Source of the DNA: Meconema thalassinum
Taxonomy: Eukaryota > Arthropoda > Insecta > Orthoptera > Tettigoniidae
Assembly (NCBI GenBank): GCA_946902985.2
Contig: OX336388.2
Coordinates: forward strand, 366,283,387 to 366,347,386
Direction of reading: 5' to 3'
Length of the DNA: 64,000 nt
Positions 32,832 to 43,404 of this stretch are shown piece after piece (the first letter of the stretch is position 1; each line of letters begins with the position of its first letter). Made by a program: the position numbers and the translations under genes. Below the pieces are notes generated by a model. The model saw only the letters and a program-made list of their open reading frames with translations, did not search any database and had not been told where the DNA came from.

Positions 32832-33131
32832 ATTATTTGCTGCCTAAATATCAAGCCGAGACATTTGTTAACTTCACAATGCAATTTCGTTCGGTGCGCA
32901 CTCAAAAATGCTAGCTGTGGGTGGCAAGGAGAGTAAAGCTGTCAACTCGCACCAAGAGATGGCACTGTGATCGCTGTCTCCAAACGAGCGCATACTTTTA
33001 CGGCCGAGTTTCCGCTATTATCTTTATAAGCTATTTGATGTAAATACGACAGAATATTTGTTGTAAAACGCGTTTGTGACATGAGAAGACAACAAAATCC
33101 TTGTAAAACGTATTACTAACATGAACACAAC

Positions 33132-33541
33132 TAAATAAATATGGTGTATTGGCTTTCACGGCCGGTGAATTAAAACTCAGCAATTCTTCTAGGTTTGTGC
33201 CGTATCCTAGGCGAAACCCCACACGAGACACGCCACAAACCTAGAAGAATTGCTGAGTTTTAATTCACCAGCCGTGAAAGCCAATATACCATCTTTTTGG
33301 AAGCCTTCATAGGGAGGTTGAGGCTGCTTGGGCTTTTAGTTCTCGCAGTCAAGTGGTGCAGTTGCACCTTATTATATAAAGGGAGGTGGCGCGCAGTTCG
33401 CTACTCCAGTGGGGGTTCAGGCGGGGACACCAAGAGCCCACCGATGAGCCGAGCCAGCTTGGTGTCCTAGGCGAAACCCCACACAAGACACGGCACAAAC
33501 CTAGAAGAATTGCTGAGTTTTAAATAAATATTGCTAACAAA
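33132..33541. mobile_element. Foldback/dimeric repeat FB1, second copy, 11-bp TSD
   Basis: TAAATAAATAT repeats at 33132-33142 and 33531-33541 flank a unit with inverted ~60-bp arms (33143-33204 against 33227-33292), followed by a direct copy to 33530. It shares the CCGTGAAAGCCAATATACC, ATAGGGAGGTTGAGGCTGC and GCGAAACCCCACACAAGAC phrases with 18211-18734. Confidence 0.75.
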
Positions 33542-33606
33542 AGTATTTGTAACGTAAAGCTACAAGGCTTAACGTATTAACCTAAGGGTATCGGTAACTC
33601 ATAGGT

Positions 33607-33690
33607 CCACATCGTGGTGTAGTGGCTAGCATCCATGGCTATCACGCTAGAGGTTCGGGTTCAATTTCCGGCTTCTCCAGAAATGTTAGT
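33607..33690 (+). mobile_element. S5 SINE head fragment
   Basis: TCGTGGTGTAGTGGCTAGC ... GGGTTCAATTTCCGGC matches the S5 tRNA-like head; the sequence diverges after CCAGAAATG. Confidence 0.75.
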
Positions 33691-34574
33691 AGAACTTGAC
33701 AATAGCTACTCCTTGGGAAAGAATTCTTAAATAACTGTAACACATCTGGAAAATATCTGAAGAAGATGTAGTAATAGATGTTTACTCCTCCGCTGTCTGT
33801 AACCCAGCCACCGTCCCAAATTTTATCTCGAATTATATAAATAAAATTCCAGCTGACTCCGCCATTTACCGCCGGATTTAGCAGCATGTACAATGTTGCC
33901 AACCCCACGCATTTGGTACTATTGCATATGTGGTAATGTAAAACAAAAGAACGCCGTCAAGTTAATGCGAAGGTGCGAGTTAACGATCTCCAATTTCGAT
34001 AAAGAATATCATAACGCATTAATGATATCATCCAAACCAATGGTTTTTGCCTAGCCCAATATTTTCATCCAAAACCAACAGTCTTTACCTATCCCAATAT
34101 TTTAAACCAGACCAATAGTTTTTGCCTGGGCCAACAATTTTTAGGTAGCGAAAGCCGCGTTAGCCAATATAAACACCCCTGATTTTTGTCACGCACAGTG
34201 GGGGTGGTCACGCATCAATAATCTTTATACAGGCCAATGATTTTGCCAATTATTTCTTTTCTCACATAATTACATTACGTGTGTCGTGTGGTGTATTTTG
34301 TATCGGACACGTTGGCAACAGTGATAGGACGTGTTATGACGACAAAGTGTGCACATCAAACATGGCTGCTGTCGTGGAATGAGCAAGAAATAAAAACACT
34401 TATTTACGTAGGCTAATATAACCAATGTTTCCGGTGAAACAGTGAAAATTGACAGTAATTTCAATTGCTCAATACTCTCAGAAAGGTGTGTGAAGCATTA
34501 GTTTCAATAATCTGCCAGGTAGAAGTATAAAAGCCAGAAGTAACTATTGTCAAGTTTTAAATAAATGTATGTCT

Positions 34575-34705
34575 TGTCTGAGGCAGAACTGAGAAAAGGA
34601 GGGTTTGATTACTTCCTCTGCTATCCTAGGAGTGGTTTTCCTTGATTTTATTAATTTTTAATCCAGGCAAATACCTAACTTAAGGCCAATGTCAGAAGTG
34701 ACATC
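34575..34705 (+). mobile_element. S5 SINE internal fragment
   Basis: The GAGGCAGAACTGAGAAAAGG ... GTGGTTTTCCTTGATTT ... CCAGGCAAATACC order matches the S5 middle. Head and tail are missing. The rest of 33691-34894 shows no gene. Confidence 0.65.
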
Positions 34706-34894
34706 ATCGTATTTTAGCTGTATTTCTTATTGACGCTGTTCAATGTACATTCTATTATTGTGGCATGTGGGCCATTAGTATTTTTGCTTTGCGTTAATTC
34801 GCTAGATGTGACTACTTCTAATGAACATTTGTATTTGATTAGGCATTCAATTATGTGTCATATTCTTAGTATGATTTTCGACTATTTTTATTTT

Positions 34895-36393
34895 TTAGCC
34901 TATTTTCAATTTTGAAAAAAATAGCCTTTCGTCCGTGTATGTGTGCGTGTGTGTGTGAGGAGTGAGTGTGTCCCCTAATAACCTTTAAACGGCCGGAGCG
35001 ATTTCAATGAAACTCGGTAAGTTCATAGCACTATTCCGGACGACCCCAAACGTGCCTTCAAATTTTGTTACGTCTCACAAATCCAACATGGCGGCTGTGC
35101 GAAATATTTCACCAGCATTCAATATCTCCGATACTATTCCCGATATCACCCTGGAATTTTTACGGTGATAAAGGGTACTACTAGAAGTTCACCTATGTGA
35201 CTTTTGGAAAACTGGTAACTGCAAAACCAACATGGCGGCCAAGCGAATTTGCGACTTTTAAATAGACGTTTCTCGCGATTTAACCAACCAAACGCAATAA
35301 AACTTGGTACAGTATATGTTTATACACATTGTAATGCACCGACATCTAACTTCGTCAATTGTTTACATAACCACAACATGGCGGATGTGCGAGATACTTC
35401 ACCAGCATTCTATATCTCTGAAACTATTAGCGGTATCACCCTGAAATTTTGTACGGAGATAAAGGGCACTACTGGAAGTTCATCTATAAACTTTCAAAAA
35501 CCGATTAACAACAAAACAAACATGGCGGCCAAGCGGAATTGAAAATTTTATATTGAACTTTCTCGCGATTTAATGTTCCAAACGCAATGAAATATGGTAC
35601 AAGAAATGTTTATACACATTGTAATGCACAGGTATCTAATTTAGTTCAATTGTTTACATAACCTCAAGATGGCGGCTGTGCGAATTTTAAAATTAAATTT
35701 TTATTTCTTGTGTCGTAATCATGCGATCGAAGTGAAAGTTTGCATAATGAACCTACGCAATAATTTTCCTTTAATGGTACATGACTCTATGGCCTATACA
35801 TTTAACAATCCAACATGGCGACTATCCGAAATATTTAGACGGCTCTGAATATCTACGAATCTATTATAGCAATCAAACTGGATTTTTTTGTTCATTGGGG
35901 CCATGAACTTAAGTTCACCAATAGGACTTAAAATAACCTGGTGATCACAAATCCAACATGGCGGCGACGCGAAGTATAAATATTCACATGGACGTTTCTC
36001 GCAATTTAACCATCCGAGTGCAGTGAAATTTGGTACAGTAAATCCGTATATGAATGTTAATCCACTGACATCTAATTTATTTCAATTGTTTCCATAACCA
36101 CAAGATGGCAGCTGTGCGAAATTTTAAAATCTCCTTGTTACTTCTTGTGTCTTAATCATGCAATTGAAGATTGAATGCCACACGTACACAATAATCTTCA
36201 TGTAATAGTACATAACTCTAGGACCTACGTATATAAAATCCAACAAGGCGACTATCCGAAATATTTAGTCGGTTTTCAATATCTACGAATCTATTACAGA
36301 AACCAAACTGAAATTGTGTATGCTGATAGTGGCAGTTAACATAAGTAGGATATATGAAAATAGGCTGTATAGTTCTTCACGGAACTACTGGTT
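34895..36393 (+). mobile_element. H1 element, full length
   Basis: TTAGCCTATTTTCAATTTTG start, GT microsatellite, and module boxes at 35096, 35230, 35376, 35520, 35667, 35813, 35956, 36103 and 36243 (steps 134-147, mostly 143-147). It ends GAAAATAGGCTGTATAGTTC, stem-loop, ACTACTGGTT. Module order from the sequence after each box is A-B-A-B-C-A-B-C-A. No coding capacity. Confidence 0.82.
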
Positions 36394-36452
36394 TTGTATG
36401 AAGGACTTTCGAGAGGAATTATCGTAAATTCAGTTTAGGGAAGTATTATTTA

Positions 36453-38219
36453 TTAGCCTACTTTTCACATTTTGCAAAAATGAGGAAAAAGTAGACTTAT
36501 GAGATCGGGCAAATGTGTGTCTGTCTGCCTGTATATCTATCTGTCTGCCTGGCTGTGTGTGTGTGTCCCTCTATCAACTCCTAAACGGCTGCAGCAATCT
36601 AAACAAAATTTACTAGGAGTAAAGATCTATACTTGAATATCTCACGGCCAAATTTGAAAATGATTTCAGTTCTACCAACTGCTGAAAAATCGCAATTGAA
36701 ATTTGAGCTCCATGTTGGATATCTTGGAAGGTATGAATTGGAGCTTTTTCAAAATTGGCACACGTATAGTTAATAATATTGCTGTTTAATTTCCAGGTGG
36801 CCATACATGGCAGTGTAGCCAAAATGATTATAAGTCTGCTGATAGGTCCAAATTTTAAATGCATATAATTTCTACAATATAAATTGGATTTCAACCAAAT
36901 TTCGTATGTGCTATGTGTACATAAACAGATATGACTGAGCGTATTCTTAAGAGCCACCAGGGCTGCCAACTGTTAATAAATGCTCTCAATTTTTTAAAAT
37001 CCAAATACCCATATATCTGAAAGTATGCAAGCCGACAGCTTTAAACTATGCACACGTATAGTATCTGACATTCTATATTAATTTGGAGTAAATTATATAC
37101 GTCCGTCAAGCCTCCGTGGCTTAGGCGGCAGCACGCCGGCCTCTCACCGCTGGGTCCGTGGTTCAAATCCCGGTCACTCCATGTGAGATCTGTGCTGGAC
37201 AAAACGGAGGCAGACAGGCTTTTCTCCGGGTACTCCAGTTTTCCCTGTCACAATTTCATTCCAGCAACACTCTCCACTATCATTTCATTTCATCTGTCAT
37301 TCATTTAATCATTTCCCCAGAGGAGTGCGTCAGGCTTCGGCAGCCGGCTCAGTTCATATCCTCGCCGCTAGATGGGGGCTTCATTCATTCCATTCCTGAC
37401 CCGGTCGGAGACTGGAAGCAGGCTGTGGATTTTAATTTTTCATATATACGTCCGTGCTACCAACATGATTCTAAGCCTGCTGAGAGATCCAAATTTAAAT
37501 GCATGTAACTTCTATACCATCATTTGGATTTCAACCAAATTTCGTGTGTGCTATGTGTACCATAACAGATATGACTATGCCGATTCTTAAGAGTAGCCTG
37601 GGCTGCCGACTGTTAATTAATAAATACTGTCTCTATTTTTGTTACCCTAATATCAATATATCAGAAAGTATGCAAGCCAATAGCTCTAAACTCTGCATAC
37701 GTATAGTACCTGCTATTCTAGATTAATTTGGTATATCTAATATAGGCCTACGCCAGTGCTGCCAACATGATTCTAAGCCTGCTGATAGGTCCAATTTTAA
37801 AATGCATAAACTTCTATACTAACTAATGGATTTCATTCAAAATTGACACAACAATAGATCATATTATTTCAGATTATTTCTGACCAATATATGTATGTAA
37901 TTCTTGCCAACATGATTTTACGCGCGCTGTTAGTTGCAATGTTTAACTGCATGTAACAGCCATGCTATCCATTGGACTTCAACCAAATTTTGTATTCTGT
38001 ACCTTAAGAGATGAAACTGAGAATATATTCTGTCACCAGGGCTGCCAAATGTAGTTCCCTATTAGGCTACATTATGCCAGTTATACAGTATTTCGAACTA
38101 ATTAGAAATTTCGTTATTACCAAATTAATTTCGTCATTATTCAAGATAGATTAATCATAGGCATGAATCTTAAATTTTAAGAAAAGTTGGCTGTTTAGTT
38201 CGTCACGGAACTTCTTGAT
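36453..38219 (+). mobile_element. H2 element, plus orientation, interrupted by an S1 SINE
   Basis: It starts TTAGCCTACTTTTCACATTT with the TTATGAGATC block and a (GTCT)n/(GT)n microsatellite. Two alternating modules follow, around TGCCAACATGATTCTAAGCC and GGGCTGCCAACTG. It ends TTTAGTTCGTCACGGAACTT. The S1 SINE at 37107-37442 splits one module with a 13-bp duplication. Confidence 0.78.
37094..37455 (+). mobile_element. S1 tRNA-derived SINE, complete, 13-bp TSD
   Basis: TATATACGTCCGT repeats at 37094-37106 and 37443-37455 bound the element. Box A is TGGCTTAGGCGG and box B GGTTCAAATCC; the 3' part ends GAAGCAGGCTGTGGATTTTA. This is the reference copy for S1 and is younger than the H2 element it splits. 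Confidence 0.95.
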
Positions 38220-38526
38220 TTTATTACTTTTTAGATTTGCAGACTAGCCGAGATTTTCACCCTCCGAAGTAGGATAAGGGTTTGCAATTCATGAATAAAT
38301 TCTGAACGACATTTACCTAAGCCTGGACTATTTATAGTTAGATTTATCTTTTGGGGGTGTGTTTCCTCGGGCACACTACCTGATACTCCCTGAGTTTTCA
38401 GTCTCGTGCCTGAGCTGGTCTCAGTTCACATCCGATCCTCTCGGCGAGTGGGTTCGTATAAGCGGGATGTCAGGAAGGTTATCTGCGGCAGATAATCCCC
38501 CAATGACCTTGTCCGACGGGCACAAT
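38220..38526. other. No gene seen
   Basis: Unassigned DNA between H2 and a broken H1 copy. Confidence 0.45.
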
Positions 38527-38980
38527 ATACAGTATTACAATCAAACATGGCAACCATATGAAATATTTAGACGGTTATAGATATCGACTAATCGATGACA
38601 CCAATCAAACTGACATCTTGTTTGTTGATAAAAGCTATTAACATAAGTTTTCCTATGGGACTTGCAAACTTTCAATAACCTGGTGAGCACAAATCAAACA
38701 TGGTGGCGACGCGAAATTTAAATATTTAAATGGACATATCTTGCGATTTAACCATCGAGTGCAGTGAAACTTGGTACGGTAAATGCTTACACAAATTTTA
38801 TTACACTGACATCTTATTTATTTCAATTGTTTTCATAACCAAAATATGGTGACTGTGGGAAATTTTAAGATCTCGTTTTTCATTCCTTGTGTCCTAATCA
38901 TGCGATTGAAGGTTGAATAATATACCCACACAATAATCTTAATTTATCAGTGCACAACTCTAGGGCCTAAATAGCTATAT
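38527..38980 (+). mobile_element. H1 element, left part of a broken copy
   Basis: H1 modules of A, B and C type (ATCAAACATGGCAACCATA; GGTGGCGACGCGAA; ATATGGTGACTGTG) run up to the junction with an H2 element at 38981. The right part resumes at 40425. Confidence 0.75.
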
Positions 38981-40424
38981 AACAAGAAGTTCCGTGACGA
39001 ACTAAAGAGCCTACTTTTCTAAAAATTTAAGATTAATGCCAATGATTAATCGATATGGATCTATCTAGAATAATGACGAAATTAAGTTGGTAATATCGAA
39101 ATTTCTAATTAGTTCGAAATACTGTATACCTGGTATAATGTAGCCTAATAGAGAACTACAGTTGGCAGCCCTGGTGACTGAATATATTCTTAGTTCCATC
39201 TCTTAAGGTACAGAATACAAAATTCGGTTGGAGTCCAATGAATAGCATGGACGTTACATGCAGTTAAACATTGGATCTAACAGCGCGCGTAAAATCATGT
39301 TGGCAACAGTGTCATGCATGTATTGGTCAGAAATAATCTGAAATAATATGATCTATTGTTGTGCCAATTTTGAATGAAATCCATTAGTCAGTATAGAAGT
39401 TACATGCATTTTAAAATTGGACCTATCAGCAGGCTTAGAATCATGTTGGCAGCACTGACGTCTATTAGTTACTCCAAAGTAATCTAGAACGCCAGGTACT
39501 ATACGTGTGCAAAATTTAGAGCTACTGGCTTGCATTCTTTCTGATATATTGATATTAGGGTAACAAAAATAGAGACAGCATTTATTAACAGTTGGCAGCC
39601 CTGGTTGCTCTTAAGAATACGCATAGTCATAGCTGTTGTGGTACACATAGCACATACGAAATTTGGTTGAAATCCAAATGATAGTATGGAAGTTACATGT
39701 ATTTAAAATTGGTCCGCTCAGCAGGCTTAGAATCATGTTGGTAGCACTGACTTATATAAGTTACTCCAAATTAATATAGAATGTCATGTACTATACGTGT
39801 GCATAGTTTAAAGCTGTCGGCTTGCATACTTTCTCATATATATTGGTATTTGGATAAAAGAAATTAAGAGCATTTTTTAACAGTTGGCAGCACTGGTGGT
39901 TCATAAGAATACGTTCAGTCATATATGGTTATGTACACATACAACATACGAAATTTGGTTGAATTCCAATTGATAGTGTAGATGTTATATGCATTTAAAT
40001 ATTGGACCTATCAGTAGGCTTATAATCATTTTGGCAACACTGCCATGTATGGCCTCCTGGAAATTCAACTGCAATATTATTATCTATATGTGTGCCGATT
40101 TTGAAATAGCTCCCATTCATACCTTCCAAGATATCCAACATGGACCTCAAATTTCAATTGCGATTTTTCAGCAGTTGGTAGCACTGACATCATTTTCAAA
40201 TATGGCCGTGTGATATTCAGGTATAGATCTTTACTCCTACCAAATTTTATTTCGATTGCTCCAGCCGTTTAGGAGTTGATAGGGGGGACACCCACACAGC
40301 CAGACAGACAGAAGGACAGACAGACAGAAGGACAGACAGACAGACAGACAGACACACATTTTCCCGGATCGATCTCATAAGACTATTTTTTCCTCATTTT
40401 TGCAAAATGTGAAAAGTAGGCTAA
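38981..40424 (-). mobile_element. H2 element, full length, minus orientation, nested in H1
   Basis: AACAAGAAGTTCCGTGACGA at the left, (GACA)n microsatellite and GAAAAGTAGGCTAA at the right. Boxes (TTGGC/T) fall at 39172, 39300, 39446, 39592, 39738, 39884, 40031 and 40175: after the first step (128 bp) all are 144-147 bp. The two module types alternate. It inserted between CTATAT and AAATCC of H1, a T|T site when read in its own orientation. Confidence 0.82.
40310..40356. repeat. (GACA)n microsatellite of H2
   Basis: GACAGACA-type run within the H2 element. The equivalent run is at 46849-46895. Confidence 0.85.
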
Positions 40425-40919
40425 AAATCCAACATGGCAACCATTCAAAATACGTAGACGTTTCTCAGTGTCTAATAATCTATCACAGCAATAAAACGCT
40501 TAACAGGCTCCGTACAGGCCATGGCATAAGTGCAGAGAACCTCCACCGATGGGGATTGGCGACATCTTCCCAATGTGACTATGGCAGTGAACATTAGACC
40601 ATCGAACACATTGTAGGCCTAACATGCTGCAGCAGACGAGCTTATTCTGGAAGTCCAGAAGATTTATTTGTAGTTTTTCTTGTTTCCTAATCATGCGATT
40701 GAATAAACCTACGCAATAATCTTCACGTAATGGTACATACCTCTATGACCTACTTATAAAAAAATCCAACAGGGCGACCATCTGAAATATTTAGATGTTT
40801 CTCAATATCCACTAATCTATCACAGCTATCAAACGGCATTTTTGTAAGTTTATAGAGGCAATTATCAAAAGCAGGATGTACGAAAATAGGCTATTTAATT
40901 CTTCACGGAACTACTTGTT
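40425..40919 (+). mobile_element. H1 element, right part of the broken copy
   Basis: It resumes at AATCCAACATGGCAACCATT and ends TTCACGGAACTACTTGTTA. Its middle has been replaced by a piece of reverse transcriptase (40495-40650), so the second A module is partial and the B module is lost. Confidence 0.72.
40490..40650 (+). pseudogene. Non-LTR reverse transcriptase C-terminal fragment patched into H1
   Basis: The frame reads KTLNRLRTGHGISAENLHRW then GLATSSQCDYGSEH, a stop, and TIEHIV. This is the LNRLRTGHG...W...C.CG...T.EHI motif found after the RT domain of many arthropod non-LTR elements. Both sides are H1 sequence, so a ~150-bp piece was captured here, perhaps by repair or template switching. 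Confidence 0.7.
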
Positions 40920-41764
40920 ATATCTGTCATCCTTGTCTGGACTTCATGCACAACCAAGATGTAATGGCAAATCTCTTTCTGTACTTGAGAAGACGTAAGT
41001 AAAGAAACCATGTCCAAACAAGAACGTTACTCCATGTCCATTGTTATTGTTCTTGTTGTTCTTCTTCCTCTTCTTATTCTTCTACTTCTTCTTATTCTTG
41101 TTTTTCGTGTGCATATCATTATTATCTTCATCATCCTTCAAAGGCATAGGTGACCTAAAGATTGTGGTTACAATAATCTCTTTAGTTTCTATCCACCTTC
41201 CTTACTGAAATATGTCCAATATCTCTCCCTACTCCAATAGGATCAGAATATTTTTATTTACTAAATGAGTGATGGTTTATGAGAAAGAATTGCATGCTCA
41301 TTTTATTGGCATGTTTTAGTTTAATGAAATATTAATAACCATAGGTAGCGCGTGAACGACCGCATATTAAATTTCAATTATGTCACATTGAATTAATGTT
41401 TCAAATGTAATGTTGATTATGCAATTCATTATTTCGACAATTCGCTCTGGCAGTGAGAAAATATGTTCAATATAGTCTGATGGAACTATAAATAATGTGT
41501 GCATTGAAGTAATTTATGATAACTCTGTGTACTATCCACGTCACCTGGGTAATTTGAAGGAGTGGATCCTTCTGGAAGTTAATATTTACCAACACTGATA
41601 GTTGCGATTTGTTGACAGTTACGAATGAACATTGCGCACGAAAATTCAGCTTTGTGAAACTGTCGTCCTCTTTCTCTCATTTCTTTAACGAGGGCCACAC
41701 CCCCCAGTCATTTGTGAATTCGTAAGAAATTCGTAAGGATCGTATTACTATGTTACTCATTCAT
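40920..41764. other. No gene seen; CTT-rich tract
   Basis: 41041-41105 is a pyrimidine-rich TTC/CTT repeat. It could be the GAA-type tail of the minus-strand RTE remnant to its right. Confidence 0.4.
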
Positions 41765-42085
41765 TTATCTTAATTTCCCCTTTTCCACTGGGTGGGGGCA
41801 AATATGGTTCCTCTCCACTTTGTTCTGTCGTTCCACCATTCCTCTTCCGACACGTTGTTCCAATCCAGGTTGCGTTTTCTAATGCTATACTTCACCGAGT
41901 CTATCCAACGCATTCTTGGTCTTCCTCGTCCTCTCTTCCCTGTCATCCGTCGTTCCAGTGCTCGGCTCGGTAGCCTTTCTTCATCCGTTTGACATGTCCA
42001 AACCACCTCAATCTCCTTTGCTCCAGTCTGTCATTGAGCTTCTGTACTCCCAGTTCTTTCCGTATATCTTCATTTCTCACTCAGG
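41765..42085 (-). pseudogene. RTE-type retrotransposon C-terminal end, minus strand
   Basis: NEDIRKELGVQKLNDRLEQR and RRLRWFGHVKRM, then after a frameshift LPSRALERRMTGKRGRGRPR, MRWIDSVK and EEEWWNDRTKWRG. This is the conserved end of RTE-like proteins; the stop lies at about 41770. It is 5'-truncated. Confidence 0.82.
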
Positions 42086-42619
42086 GTGGCAAAATGATTT
42101 TTTCTAAATATTAAGCTTCTCTCTTAGGTAGCCTACCAGTACCAAGCCTCTCTAAACAATCAATCAACTGTAAACATTACTTACGTCTTTACACACTAAA
42201 GTCAGACTTACTTGCTTTCACCTTTTGCTCCCAGCCCAAACCTATCTTTCTTCTCCTACACAGGTTATTACTGTTAATGGTGAGTGTGAGCTATATGCTA
42301 CTGCATGACACAGATATTGTCATACAGATCAGGCAAAACAAAATTAACCCAGTTCACAGTTGATTTAATGGCTGCTAGCTCTCTCTCCGATGACAGACAT
42401 TTAGTGAGATTAACCCCAATGGATGGTAATTATTATAAATAATTGTCTTCAGCTGTCACCTGTAACCATCACTGTTATGTGTTCATATTAGCATTTCCTG
42501 TCTAACCTTGCATCATGCAATGTGAATACATTTTATGTTCTGTAAGAAAGCCTATATAGGGTACAAGCTAGAGACTAGCAGGCCTGCTTTAAACCACATT
42601 CAACTTTAATTTCATTATA

Positions 42620-42996
42620 TTCGAGCTTTCGAAATGTGGATATACCGGCGGATTCTTAAAATTTCGTGGACAGAACATGTGAGTAATGCCGAGGTTCTTC
42701 AGCGTGTGAGCAGCCAACCTGAGCTGTTAAACACAATTAAGAAGAGGAAATTGGAATACTTGGGACACATGATGAGGAGTCCAAAATACCGTCTGCTTCA
42801 AGTTACACTTCAGGGTAAAATTGAAGGTCAGCGTGGACCGGGAAGGAGACGAATAACTTGGATGGATAATTTAAGAACGTGGTTTGGGCTGTCTTCCACG
42901 GAACTCTTCAGGATTGCACAGGATAAGAAGGTGTTAGCCATGGTGGTAGCCAACGTCCGTATCGGATAAGGTAGAAGAAGAAGAAGAAGGAGAAGA
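42620..42996 (+). pseudogene. RTE-type retrotransposon C-terminal end with GAA tail
   Basis: FEMWIYRRILKISWTEHVSN, LEYLGHMMRSPKYRLLQVTL and GRRRITWMDNLRTWF are the RTE post-RT region, open for 112 codons to a stop at 42969. An (AGA)n tail at 42974-42996 is typical for RTE 3' ends. 5'-truncated but little decayed, so relatively young. Confidence 0.87.
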
Positions 42997-43404
42997 TATC
43001 CGTTTTTTTTCAACCTATCACAAATGTTAAATTAAATGTATAGTCTATATAGCTATAACGTACACTATGTCTTGAGATATGAAACCTTAATGGCATATTC
43101 AGGGTGTGTTGGTTGGTGAGTGACAAGTGACTTTAAACTATGCCTAGCTCAATTCTAGACAGATCTGATGACATGACTGTGTATTTCCAAAATGTTACCG
43201 AAGATTGCAGTGTGTTTCACTGTGTCATTATTTAACTCATATATTTATGTGCCATCTGTCGTAACTTAACTTTTTCGTTAGATTCTAAATTGTGTTGTAG
43301 TTTGTGCTATTGTAGATTATGAATGACGACTTATAATGGTCACTGTATTAATTTCTCTTCTGAGTGACTAGGCAATGCCTTTCACTACTTTCCAAGATTT
43401 TTTA
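42997..43404. other. No gene seen; possible 5' flank of the large non-LTR element
   Basis: AT-rich DNA directly upstream of the endonuclease frame. It may be the 5' UTR or ORF1-ORF2 spacer of that element, but no ORF1 was recognised. Confidence 0.35.

Larger units (their letters stand above)
31742..33044 (+). mobile_element. P-element-like transposon, 1289 bp, perfect 32-bp TIRs
   Basis: Positions 31749-31780 and 33006-33037 are perfect 32-bp inverted repeats beginning CAAATAGCTTATAAAGATAA. Identical 7-bp direct repeats ATGTAAA (31742-31748, 33038-33044) flank them. P elements have ~31-bp TIRs starting CA, 7-8-bp duplications and an N-terminal THAP domain in the transposase; all fit. The GTPase-like and catalytic parts of a P transposase are not present, so this is an internally deleted or THAP-only derivative. 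Perfect TIRs suggest recent insertion. Confidence 0.8.
30360..33590. repeat. ~43-bp minisatellite split by three insertions
   Basis: Degenerate units of 41-44 bp (TATTGCTTTTA.ATCGTA.TTGTAACGT.AAA type) occur at 30360-30490, 31650-31748, 33038-33142 and 33531-33580. The retrotransposon/SINE block, the P-like element and the foldback repeat that separate them all sit inside one original array. Confidence 0.75.

Noticed and set aside
37158..37508. 116-codon open frame
   Set aside because: It lies across the S1 SINE and into H2 modules, not a gene.
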